Assembly: GCA_031551765.1 (NCBI GenBank)
Contig: JAVBNC010000083.1
Span: 1-10,664 of the forward strand
Direction: 5' to 3'
Length of the DNA: 10,664 nt
DNA from: JAVBNC01 sp031551765
Lineage (GTDB): Bacteria; Desulfobacterota; Desulfovibrionia; Desulfovibrionales; Desulfovibrionaceae
The stretch's first letter is position 1. The number at the start of each line of letters is the position of its first letter. The position numbers and the translations under genes were made by a program. The notes beneath the pieces are model-generated. The model saw nothing but the letters and a program-made list of their open reading frames with translations. It made no database searches and was not told the origin of the DNA. This document shows positions 1-5,289 of the stretch, piece by piece.

Positions 1-26
1 CAAGAAAGGTTTATCCCTTCCCCCGG
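1..26 (-). terminator. Half of a terminator repeat downstream of rfaE1
   Basis: These 26 bases lie just past the rfaE1 stop codon. They match 9363-9388 at 23 of 26 positions. The second copy is one arm of the long hairpin terminator between the convergent genes on the right. The window edge cuts off the other arm here, so the hairpin cannot be seen. By analogy it is probably the rfaE1 transcription terminator and a second member of a dispersed terminator family. Confidence 0.5.
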
Positions 27-29
27 CTT

Positions 30-1070
30 TTACAGCCAGCGCGTGACCGTGGGAACAGGCAGGGTGTGCAAAGCTTCGTGCAGGGCTTTCGGGCCGGCCA
101 CGGCGGCCCCCACTTCTCCCACCACAATACCGGCGGCATAGTTGGCCAGCACGCAGGCGTCCAGCAGGTCCAAACCGGCGGAGAGCCCTAGGGACGCGGC
201 GGCGATAACCGTATCCCCCGCCCCGGTGACGTCGAACACCTTTTGGGCCGTGGTGGGAATATGCCAGACTTCCTGCGGCGAAAGAAAGAGCGCCATGCCT
301 TGAGAGCCGAGAGTCGTCAGCAAATGAGCGCAGGAAAGTTTGCGGAAAATCTCCTGCCCGGCCCGGACGATCTCTTCCGGGTTTCTGGCGGGCAGCTGCG
401 CGCCTTCGCTGGTTTCCTTGGCATTGGGCGTAAGCATGTACGCGCCAGTGTACAGATGGAAATTGGGGGTCTTGGGATCCACCAACAGCAACGGCGGGCG
501 GGCGCAACTGATGCAAAGCTTGCGGATGCCGTCCAGCAGTTCTTTGCTCACTAAACCTTTGCCATAGTCGGAAATGACCAGCACGGAGTAATCCGCCAGC
601 ACGGCTGCTATGCGTTCCAGCAGCCGTGCCACGTCCGGAGCGGCGAGGGGGGCGGCCATTTCGCGGTCCACCCGCAACATTTGTTGCTGTTGCGCGATAA
701 TGCGCGTCTTGATGGTGGTGGGCCTGCCCGGGACCACGACGCAGTCCGCGCTAAGGCCGCTGTGGCCCAGAAGATCGCGCACGCGCTCCGCGCCGGCATC
801 TTCCCCCACCACGCCGATAAGGCGCGCGCCGCCGCCCAGGGCGCTGATGTTGCGAGCCACGTTCCCGGCTCCGCCCAGCACCAGCTTGTCTTCGGTCACG
901 CGCACCACGGGCACGGGGGCTTCCGGGGAAATGCGTTCCGCATCCCCCAGCAGGTACTCGTCCACCATCACGTCCCCGACGATGAGCACCGAGCCCTGCC
1001 GCAGCTTTTTCACGGACGCGCTCAGATGCCGCAAAGGCATGGCGCGGACCGCAGCATTGATTGCGGTCAT
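30..1070 (-). CDS. rfaE1: D-glycero-beta-D-manno-heptose-7-phosphate kinase
   Basis: PfkB/ribokinase-family kinase of 346 aa. It should phosphorylate D-glycero-beta-D-manno-heptose 7-phosphate at position 1, a cytoplasmic step in making ADP-heptose for the LPS inner core. Visible signatures are the N-terminal GDVMVDEYL (residues 32-40), the substrate-side GGAGNVARN (66-74) and the C-terminal DVTGAGDT (280-287), where D286 is the expected catalytic base. The length fits the single-domain kinase (HldA/RfaE1). There is no fused nucleotidyltransferase domain as in E. coli HldE, so the adenylyltransferase step must be encoded elsewhere. The ATG start overlaps the parB stop as ATGA, and an AGGGG ribosome site lies about 6 nt upstream inside parB, so translation is probably coupled. 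A related PfkB sugar kinase is the only real alternative. Confidence 0.9.
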   Translation of the reverse strand: MTAINAAVRAMPLRHLSASVKKLRQGSVLIVGDVMVDEYLLGDAERISPEAPVPVVRVTEDKLVLGGAGNVARNISALGGGARLIGVVGEDAGAERVRDLLGHSGLSADCVVVPGRPTTIKTRIIAQQQQMLRVDREMAAPLAAPDVARLLERIAAVLADYSVLVISDYGKGLVSKELLDGIRKLCISCARPPLLLVDPKTPNFHLYTGAYMLTPNAKETSEGAQLPARNPEEIVRAGQEIFRKLSCAHLLTTLGSQGMALFLSPQEVWHIPTTAQKVFDVTGAGDTVIAAASLGLSAGLDLLDACVLANYAAGIVVGEVGAAVAGPKALHEALHTLPVPTVTRWL

Positions 1071-1984
1071 TGCGCGCCCCTGTCCAGGCCCAGGCGTTGC
1101 AGCAGCACATCAAGTTCCTGCGCGGAAGCGTAACTCACGCTGATGCGGCCCTTGTCCCCGGTGCCGGAAATGCGCACGGGCTGCTCCAGCAGGCCGCTGA
1201 TTTCTTCCTGTAAAGACAGCAGGGCCGGCTCTTTGGCCACGGCTCCGGAACCGGAAGCGCTTTTGCGGGTTGACAGCGGTTGGGCGCCTTCCGGCAGTTC
1301 CCCGTGTTCCTTCCAGAACGCGGCCAGGGCTTCTGCCTCGCGCACGGTCAGGCGCCCCTGGAGAATGCGCATGCGCAGCATATCTTGCGCTCCCGCATCA
1401 GAAACCGCCAAAAGAGCCCGAGCGTGCCCCGCGCTGAGGCGGCCTTCCGCCAGGTCTTGCCGCGCTTCTTCGGAAAGGCTGAGCAGGCGCAGCGTGTTGG
1501 CAATGGCCGAACGGCTTTTGCCCAGGCGCTGGGCCAGATCTTCCTGGCTCAGCCCGAATTCGTCGCGCAGCTGCTGCATGCCCCGGGCTTCTTCCAGGGG
1601 GTTCAGGTCCTCGCGCTGCAGGTTTTCCACCAGGGCCAGGACCAGGGCTTCCTGGTCGTTCAGTTCCCGCACGGTCACCGGTACTTCCGCAAGCCCGGCC
1701 ATGGTGCTGGCCCGCCAGCGGCGCTCGCCGGCCACGATCTCATACTTTTGCGGCGCCGTGCCGGGCAAAGGCCGCACAAGTATGGGCTGCAGCACGCCCT
1801 GCGCCTTGATGGATGCGGCCAGCTCTTCCAGCTGCTGGTCCGCGAAATGGCGGCGCGGCTGCTGGGGATTGGGCGCAAGCGAGGTAAGCGGGAGCATCTG
1901 TGCCGCGCCGCCCTCTTCCGAACGCCCCCCGCCTTTGAACAGGGCGTCCAGCCCTCTGCCTAACCCTCTCTGCGCTGTGCTCAT
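1067..1984 (-). CDS. parB: Chromosome-partitioning protein ParB
   Basis: ParB/Spo0J of 305 aa, the CTP-dependent clamp that loads at parS and spreads to form the partition complex. The N-terminus carries the ParA-stimulating box GLGRGLDALF (residues 7-16). The ParB/Srx CTPase domain follows, with NPQQPRRHF (39-47) and GERRWRA (86-92). Next come ENLQREDLNPLEEA (120-133) and a helix-turn-helix around 145-170 (LSQEDLAQRLGKSRSAI) that reads parS. The last 70 or so residues fit the dimerisation domain after a Ser/Ala-rich linker. The ATG is preceded by AAGGAG at 5 nt, a strong ribosome site. It lies 110 bp after parA on the same strand and overlaps rfaE1 by 4 bp. I saw no clear terminator between parA and parB, so they are probably one transcript. 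Confidence 0.97.
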   Translation of the reverse strand: MSTAQRGLGRGLDALFKGGGRSEEGGAAQMLPLTSLAPNPQQPRRHFADQQLEELAASIKAQGVLQPILVRPLPGTAPQKYEIVAGERRWRASTMAGLAEVPVTVRELNDQEALVLALVENLQREDLNPLEEARGMQQLRDEFGLSQEDLAQRLGKSRSAIANTLRLLSLSEEARQDLAEGRLSAGHARALLAVSDAGAQDMLRMRILQGRLTVREAEALAAFWKEHGELPEGAQPLSTRKSASGSGAVAKEPALLSLQEEISGLLEQPVRISGTGDKGRISVSYASAQELDVLLQRLGLDRGAQ

Positions 1985-2094
1985 GGCAGCTCCTTATATC
2001 TCTCGCGCGCCGGTCAAGCGGGCCGCGATCAGCATTGATTCAGGCACCGGGTTCGCAAACGGGTCCGTCCGGCGCGTATATATTAATGTTGCGC

Positions 2095-2874
2095 TCAGGC
2101 AGCTTCTTTCCTGGGCCTGCGCAATACCACTTCCTTGGCCAGCGCCAGGTACGATTCCGCGCCCCGCGACTTGATGTCGTAGTGGATGATGGACTTGCCG
2201 TGACTGGGCGCTTCCGACAGGCGAACATTGCGCGGCACCACGGTTTCAAAAAGATGGTCCGGAAAGCATTTGCGGACTTCGTTCTTGACCTGACGGGAGA
2301 GCTTGTTCCGCACATCGTACATGGTGAGCACGACGCCCAAGAGCGCCAGGCTGGGGTTGAGCCGCTTTTTCACCAGGTCAAAGGTCTGGAGCAATTTGAC
2401 AATGCCTTCCAGCGCGAAAAACTCGCACTGCAGGGGGACCAGCAGCTCTTGGGCCGCGCACAGCGCGTTGAGCGTGATCAACCCCAGAGAAGGCGGGCAG
2501 TCCAGAATAATATAATCAAAGTCCCCTTCCAGGCCTTTCAGCAGGTCACCCAAAAAATATTCGCGCCCTATTTTGTCCACCAGCTCCAGCTCTACCGCCA
2601 CCAGGTCCGTGCTGGCCGGAAGCACCGTCAAAAAAGGAGAATGCACGGGGCACAAGGCCTGGCGTACCATTTCCGGGTGGAAAAAGACGGTGTAGATGTT
2701 CTGCGGGCATTGGCCCTGCTCTATCCCCAGCCCGCTGGTGGAGTTGGCCTGCGGGTCGCAGTCCACCAGCAGCACACGTTTTTCCATAACGGACAAGGCC
2801 GCCGCCAGGTTAATGGCCGACGTGGTTTTGCCCACTCCACCCTTTTGGTTAGCCACCGCAATGATTCTGGCCAC
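2095..2874 (-). CDS. parA: Chromosome-partitioning ATPase ParA (Soj type)
   Basis: Deviant Walker-type ATPase of 259 aa that binds DNA non-specifically and moves ParB-parS complexes. The sequence opens with the P-loop KGGVGKTT (residues 11-18), including the signature lysine K11. VDCDPQAN follows (37-44), then the Walker B strand LDCPPS (about 124-129). SEAPSHGKSI and YDIKSRGAESYLALAKEV near the C-terminus are typical of chromosomal Soj proteins. I chose the GTG at 2872-2874 because family members begin two or three residues before the first beta strand. An in-frame extension to 2952 would have to translate the parS site and the predicted -35 box. The ribosome site before the GTG is weak. The short N-terminus without a DNA-binding domain puts it in the chromosomal (type Ib-like) class, not the plasmid P1 class. 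Confidence 0.95.
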   Translation of the reverse strand: MARIIAVANQKGGVGKTTSAINLAAALSVMEKRVLLVDCDPQANSTSGLGIEQGQCPQNIYTVFFHPEMVRQALCPVHSPFLTVLPASTDLVAVELELVDKIGREYFLGDLLKGLEGDFDYIILDCPPSLGLITLNALCAAQELLVPLQCEFFALEGIVKLLQTFDLVKKRLNPSLALLGVVLTMYDVRNKLSRQVKNEVRKCFPDHLFETVVPRNVRLSEAPSHGKSIIHYDIKSRGAESYLALAKEVVLRRPRKEAA

Positions 2875-2894
2875 AGAGATGCTCGCTTTGTTAA

Positions 2895-2910
2895 TGTTCC
2901 ACGTGAAACA
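2895..2910. promoter_or_regulatory. parS site 1 (ParB-binding site)
   Basis: The 16-bp sequence TGTTCCACGTGAAACA equals the well-known bacterial parS consensus. It lies 20 bp upstream of the parA GTG and just downstream of the predicted parA promoter. ParB loaded here would nucleate the partition complex and could also damp transcription of its own operon. Confidence 0.93.
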
Positions 2911-2923
2911 ATGGCGCATGGAG

Positions 2924-2952
2924 TTGGTACGACACAGGGTAGATGATGTCAA
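2924..2952 (-). promoter_or_regulatory. Predicted sigma-70 promoter of parAB-rfaE1
   Basis: On the minus strand a perfect -35 box TTGACA (2947-2952) is followed after 17 bp by TACCAA (2924-2929), a weak -10 with 3 of 6 consensus bases. Transcription would start near 2917 and run through parS site 1 into parA. It lies downstream of the epimerase terminator, so it would make parA-parB-rfaE1 an independent operon. The -35 box and position are good; the -10 is poor. Confidence 0.45.
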
Positions 2953-2959
2953 CGAAGCG

Positions 2960-3010
2960 CGGGCAAATTCGCTGCTCGATTTATCAGCCTGTTACGCAAT
3001 CGGGCAAATT
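2960..3010. repeat. Direct repeat CGGGCAAATT, two copies
   Basis: The 10-mer CGGGCAAATT occurs at 2960-2969 and again at 3001-3010, 41 bp apart (about four helical turns). It lies just upstream of the predicted parA -35 box. The spacing would put both copies on the same face of the DNA, which suits a regulator site. No regulator is known, and chance is possible in this short AT-rich gap. Confidence 0.3.
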
Positions 3011-3054
3011 AAAAAATCCGGAAAGATCCACGCAGCGGCGAATTTTCCCGGATT
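3011..3054 (-). terminator. Intrinsic terminator after the epimerase gene
   Basis: On the minus strand AATCCGG (3048-3054) pairs with CCGGATT (3015-3021). Three further A-T pairs extend the stem past one bulged G, with a loop of about 19 nt. Six T follow (3011-3016). Position and T tract fit a Rho-independent terminator for the epimerase, which would insulate parA from it. The large loop lowers confidence. Confidence 0.5.
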
Positions 3055-3090
3055 CGAAAAAGCATAAAAAAAAGTTGAAGCAGCCCGAAA

Positions 3091-3106
3091 AGTTTCACGT
3101 GAAACA
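3091..3106. promoter_or_regulatory. parS site 2 (ParB-binding site)
   Basis: AGTTTCACGTGAAACA holds a perfect 14-bp palindrome GTTTCACGTGAAAC (3092-3105) and differs from a full parS consensus only at the first base. It lies 8 bp past the epimerase stop codon and about 180 bp from site 1. On the minus strand TTTTC follows it, so as RNA it could also form a weak terminator hairpin. Confidence 0.9.
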
Positions 3107-3114
3107 TGCTCGCA

Positions 3115-4122
3115 CTACACTTTATAGTACTCCCGATACCAGGAAACAAAGCGGGCAATGCCTTCGCTGATGGGTGTGCTGGGCGAAAAGTCCACAGCCG
3201 CCGTCAGCGCGTCCACGTCCGCATAGGTAGCCAGCACGTCTCCGGGCTGCATGGGCAGCATGCGCTTTTGCGCCTTTTTGCCCAGAGCGTGTTCCAGGGT
3301 GAGGATGAACTCTTCCAGGCGCACCGCATTATTGTTGCCGATATTATACAGCCGGTACGGGGCCGGGCTGCTGGCGGGATCCGGAGCTTCGCTGTTCCAG
3401 GCCGGATTCGGCACGGCCGTTTGCAGCATAACGCGGGCAACCCCCTCAACAATGTCATCAATATAGGTGAAGTCCCGCAACATATTGCCGTTGTTGAACA
3501 CGTCTATGGGCCTATCTTCCAGTATGGCCTTGGTGAACAGGAACAGGGCCATGTCCGGTCTGCCCCAGGGGCCGTACACAGTAAAAAAACGCAGGCCCGT
3601 GGTGGGCAGGTTGTAGAGATGACTATAGGTGTGGGCCATCAGCTCGTTACTCTTTTTAGTAGCCGCGTACAGGCTGACCGGGTGGTCCACATTCTGACGC
3701 ACGGAAAAAGGCATGCGCGTGTTCAGTCCGTATACAGAGCTGGACGAGGCATACACCAAGTGCTCGACCTGGTTATGACGGCAGCCTTCCAAAATATTGG
3801 CAAAGCCCACCAGATTGGCCTGCACATAGGCCCTGGGATTTTGCAGGCTGTAGCGCACCCCGGCCTGAGCCGCCAGATTGACCACATGCGTGAAGCCTTC
3901 AGCCGCGAACAACGCGTCCATACCCGCATCGTCCGCAAGGTCCAGCAGCTGGAAGCGGAAACGCTCGTGCGGTTCCAGCACGGCCAGCCGCGCCTTTTTG
4001 AGACTGACGTCGTAGTAGTCGTTCAGGTTGTCAATGCCCACGACGCTGAACCCTTGGCCCAACAGCTTGCGGCAGAGGTGAAAGCCTATAAACCCGGCCG
4101 CGCCGGTGACAAGTATGTGCAT
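3115..4122 (-). CDS. NAD-dependent sugar-nucleotide epimerase, probably UDP-glucuronate 4-epimerase
   Basis: Extended short-chain dehydrogenase/reductase of 335 aa. The dinucleotide motif GAAGFIG is at residues 7-13. DNLNDYYD after the second strand, the SSSSVYG strand near 125-131 and the catalytic Y152-x3-K156 (YAATK) follow. GLRFFTVYGPWGRPDMA and RDFTYIDDIVEG further on are characteristic of the UDP-glucuronate 4-epimerases (LpsL/Cap1J/WbnF group). These make UDP-galacturonate for LPS or capsule; a related UDP-sugar epimerase cannot be excluded. The ATG at 4120-4122 has GGAG about 6 nt upstream. A longer start at 4158 would run into the inverted-repeat element and add residues before the Rossmann fold. 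With rfaE1 nearby, the region has an envelope-sugar flavour. Its promoter must lie in or beside the repeat element. Confidence 0.85.
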   Translation of the reverse strand: MHILVTGAAGFIGFHLCRKLLGQGFSVVGIDNLNDYYDVSLKKARLAVLEPHERFRFQLLDLADDAGMDALFAAEGFTHVVNLAAQAGVRYSLQNPRAYVQANLVGFANILEGCRHNQVEHLVYASSSSVYGLNTRMPFSVRQNVDHPVSLYAATKKSNELMAHTYSHLYNLPTTGLRFFTVYGPWGRPDMALFLFTKAILEDRPIDVFNNGNMLRDFTYIDDIVEGVARVMLQTAVPNPAWNSEAPDPASSPAPYRLYNIGNNNAVRLEEFILTLEHALGKKAQKRMLPMQPGDVLATYADVDALTAAVDFSPSTPISEGIARFVSWYREYYKV

Positions 4123-4146
4123 GGAAAGCTCCATTGGAACAGTTAG

Positions 4147-4177
4147 TGTCGAAGCCATCTAAGAGTGAAAGCAGGGC
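4147..4177 (+). repeat. Left terminal inverted repeat
   Basis: This 31-bp end begins TGTCGAAGCCA and ends AGCAGGGC. It matches the reverse complement of 4428-4458 at 27 of 31 positions. The outer 11 and inner 8 bases are identical, and the four differences lie in the middle. Confidence 0.75.
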
Positions 4178-4187
4178 TCCGCCCTGC
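4171..4187. repeat. Hairpin in left half of the element
   Basis: GCAGGGC (4171-4177) and GCCCTGC (4181-4187) form a perfect 7-bp stem with loop TCC. On the minus strand it is followed by TTTCACTCTT, so it might slow or stop transcription heading toward the epimerase. A second stem, CAAGGG with CCCTTG (4194-4199 and 4207-4212), lies next to it. Confidence 0.6.
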
Positions 4188-4318
4188 ACCCGCCAAGGGC
4201 TAGCGCCCCTTGACCCCATTCAGGGTGGTTGATGAGAGACAGGTTAATCGAAGCGCTCGCCGTGTCCGCGCCCGCTCACATACCCACCGCGCGTGAAGCC
4301 TTACCCCTGTCGCGGGGT

Positions 4319-4339
4319 CAAGGGGGGTCACCCCCCTTG
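4319..4339. repeat. 9-bp perfect hairpin in the right module
   Basis: CAAGGGGGG (4319-4327) pairs perfectly with CCCCCCTTG (4331-4339) over a TCA loop. It corresponds to the weaker CAAGGG/CCCTTG stem at 4194-4212 in the left half. The stem is kept while its sequence differs, which suggests the structure matters. Confidence 0.6.
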
Positions 4340-4355
4340 CGGGTGCAGGGATCTC

Positions 4356-4423
4356 GCAACCGCAGGAAGCGGTTGCGCACGGAGCGCAGCGACGCCCGAA
4401 GGGGGCGGCACAGGACGTGCCGC
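4356..4423. repeat. Two further hairpins in the right half
   Basis: GCAACCGC (4356-4363) and GCGGTTGC (4369-4376) form a perfect 8-bp stem around AGGAA. GCGGCAC (4405-4411) and GTGCCGC (4417-4423) form a perfect 7-bp stem around AGGAC. The left half has no equivalent of this stretch, so it is an insertion in the right copy or a deletion in the left. Confidence 0.6.
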
Positions 4424-4427
4424 ATGT

Positions 4428-4458
4428 GCCCTGCTCTCATTCTTAATTGGCTTCGACA
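4428..4458 (-). repeat. Right terminal inverted repeat
   Basis: Partner of 4147-4177 in opposite orientation. Its outer edge lies 16 bp from the stop codon of the 271-aa gene. Next to it a 6-bp GC hairpin (4466-4471 with 4477-4482) holds that stop codon in its loop; no T run follows, so it is not a standard terminator. Confidence 0.75.
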
Positions 4459-4473
4459 GCTACCCCCCGCCCG

Positions 4474-5289
4474 TCAGGCGGGAATGAAAGGCGTAAGCAC
4501 CGCCTGCAGAAAAGAAAGGGTGGGCGCAAGCCGGGTTTCATCCGCCAGCAGCTGGCTGATATCCGGCATGGCCGCCACCCATTTGCCGTTGACAATGCGT
4601 TGCTGATACACGGGAAAGCCGCTCGCTTCCAGCCCCATATCCCGCAGGGCTTCGGGCCCGAAAACCACCAGGACCCGCGCTTGCAGGCGCGTCACCCCGG
4701 CCCAGAACAGGGCACGGTCAGCAGCCAGGGGGCCGCCCTCCCCTTCGCCCGCGGGCAAGGCCGTGGGCCAGAAGACGCTGGTGCCCTTGGGCAGACGCAA
4801 CTCCGCAAGCAGACGGCGGAACAAGGCCCCGCGCGCGGGCTGGCCGGAACCGCTCAGGTCAAGGCCCAACTCATGGTAGGTCCACAGCACTGGAGAAGGC
4901 GTGCTTTTGGCCAGAAGCCGTTGCCAGGGAACGGGCCAGACCTGGACATCCCCCGTCTCCTCAAGGGAGACGGAAAGGGCGTCCGGCGAACGCGCGGGTT
5001 GCTCCGAAGGCTCGGAGGCGCCGGAACCCCGGCGTCCCGCTCTTTCCGGACGCGGTCCGGCACTCTGTCTGGGCGGCAGACTTGCGGGGGCTGAAGATGT
5101 CACGGAAGAGTCTTGCGGGACATTCCCCGAGGGCACGACCCGGCCCGCACCGGGCCTGGCGGCAGGGACCAGGGGCGCTGGAGCATCCACGGCCCGCGCG
5201 GCAAGAGGTTCGTCGGCCAAAAGCTGCCACACCCCGGCGTTGTGCCAGGGCCGCAGCCATTCCGGTATGGTTACAGGCGCAACAGCCAA
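4474..5289 (-). CDS. Uncharacterised 271-aa protein, possibly uracil-DNA-glycosylase fold
   Basis: I do not recognise this protein with certainty. It has a short conserved-looking N-terminus (IPEWLRPWHNAGVWQL, residues 8-23), a Pro/Ala/Arg-rich and probably disordered stretch to about residue 110, and a compact C-terminal domain. That domain contains PVLWTYHELGLDL, an FWPTALP strand, RVLVVFGPEALRDMG and WVAAMPDISQLL. This order recalls the uracil-DNA-glycosylase superfamily, but the catalytic motifs are absent: the spot usually holding a His-Pro motif reads AMPDIS. A non-catalytic relative such as DNA polymerase III psi (HolD) would also fit the N-terminal Trp-rich segment. This is inference. 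No signal peptide or membrane segment is seen. Translation starts at TTG (5287-5289) with GGAGG 8 nt upstream; the gene overlaps the 3' end of coaBC by 19 bp, so it is probably translated from the coaBC message. Confidence 0.75.
   Translation of the reverse strand: MAVAPVTIPEWLRPWHNAGVWQLLADEPLAARAVDAPAPLVPAARPGAGRVVPSGNVPQDSSVTSSAPASLPPRQSAGPRPERAGRRGSGASEPSEQPARSPDALSVSLEETGDVQVWPVPWQRLLAKSTPSPVLWTYHELGLDLSGSGQPARGALFRRLLAELRLPKGTSVFWPTALPAGEGEGGPLAADRALFWAGVTRLQARVLVVFGPEALRDMGLEASGFPVYQQRIVNGKWVAAMPDISQLLADETRLAPTLSFLQAVLTPFIPA

Larger units (their letters stand above)
4147..4458. repeat. Composite inverted-repeat element filling the 351-bp gap 4123-4473
   Basis: No gene is visible between the unknown 271-aa gene and the epimerase. 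The gap consists of two inverted copies of one unit. The outer ends (4147-4177 and 4428-4458) are inverted repeats matching at 27 of 31 positions. Inside them, 4182-4217 and 4314-4350 are inverted versions of a module reading CCCTGCACCCGC, then AAGGG, then CCCCTTGACCCC. Nearer the centre, GACAGG at 4238 has an inverted partner near 4306-4311. The right half carries about 77 extra bases (4351-4427) with two hairpins. There is no clear target-site duplication. It could be a REP/BIME-like or MITE-like repeat; genome copies would decide. Confidence 0.7.

Noticed and set aside
2875..2952. Longer ParA start giving 26 extra residues
   Set aside because: It would translate the parS site and -35 box and begins before the conserved ParA N-terminus; no ribosome site supports it.
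4123..4158. Epimerase start at 4158
   Set aside because: The added 12 residues precede the Rossmann strand, overlap the terminal repeat, and the ATG at 4122 has a good ribosome site.
4147..4458. CRISPR array or RNA gene in the repeat region
   Set aside because: Repeats are inverted, unequal and only two; there is no regular spacer pattern and no tRNA or other known RNA fold.
4229..4606. Small plus-strand open frames in the 4229-4606 region
   Set aside because: They run through hairpins of the repeat element and into antisense of the 271-aa gene, without ribosome sites or domain features.
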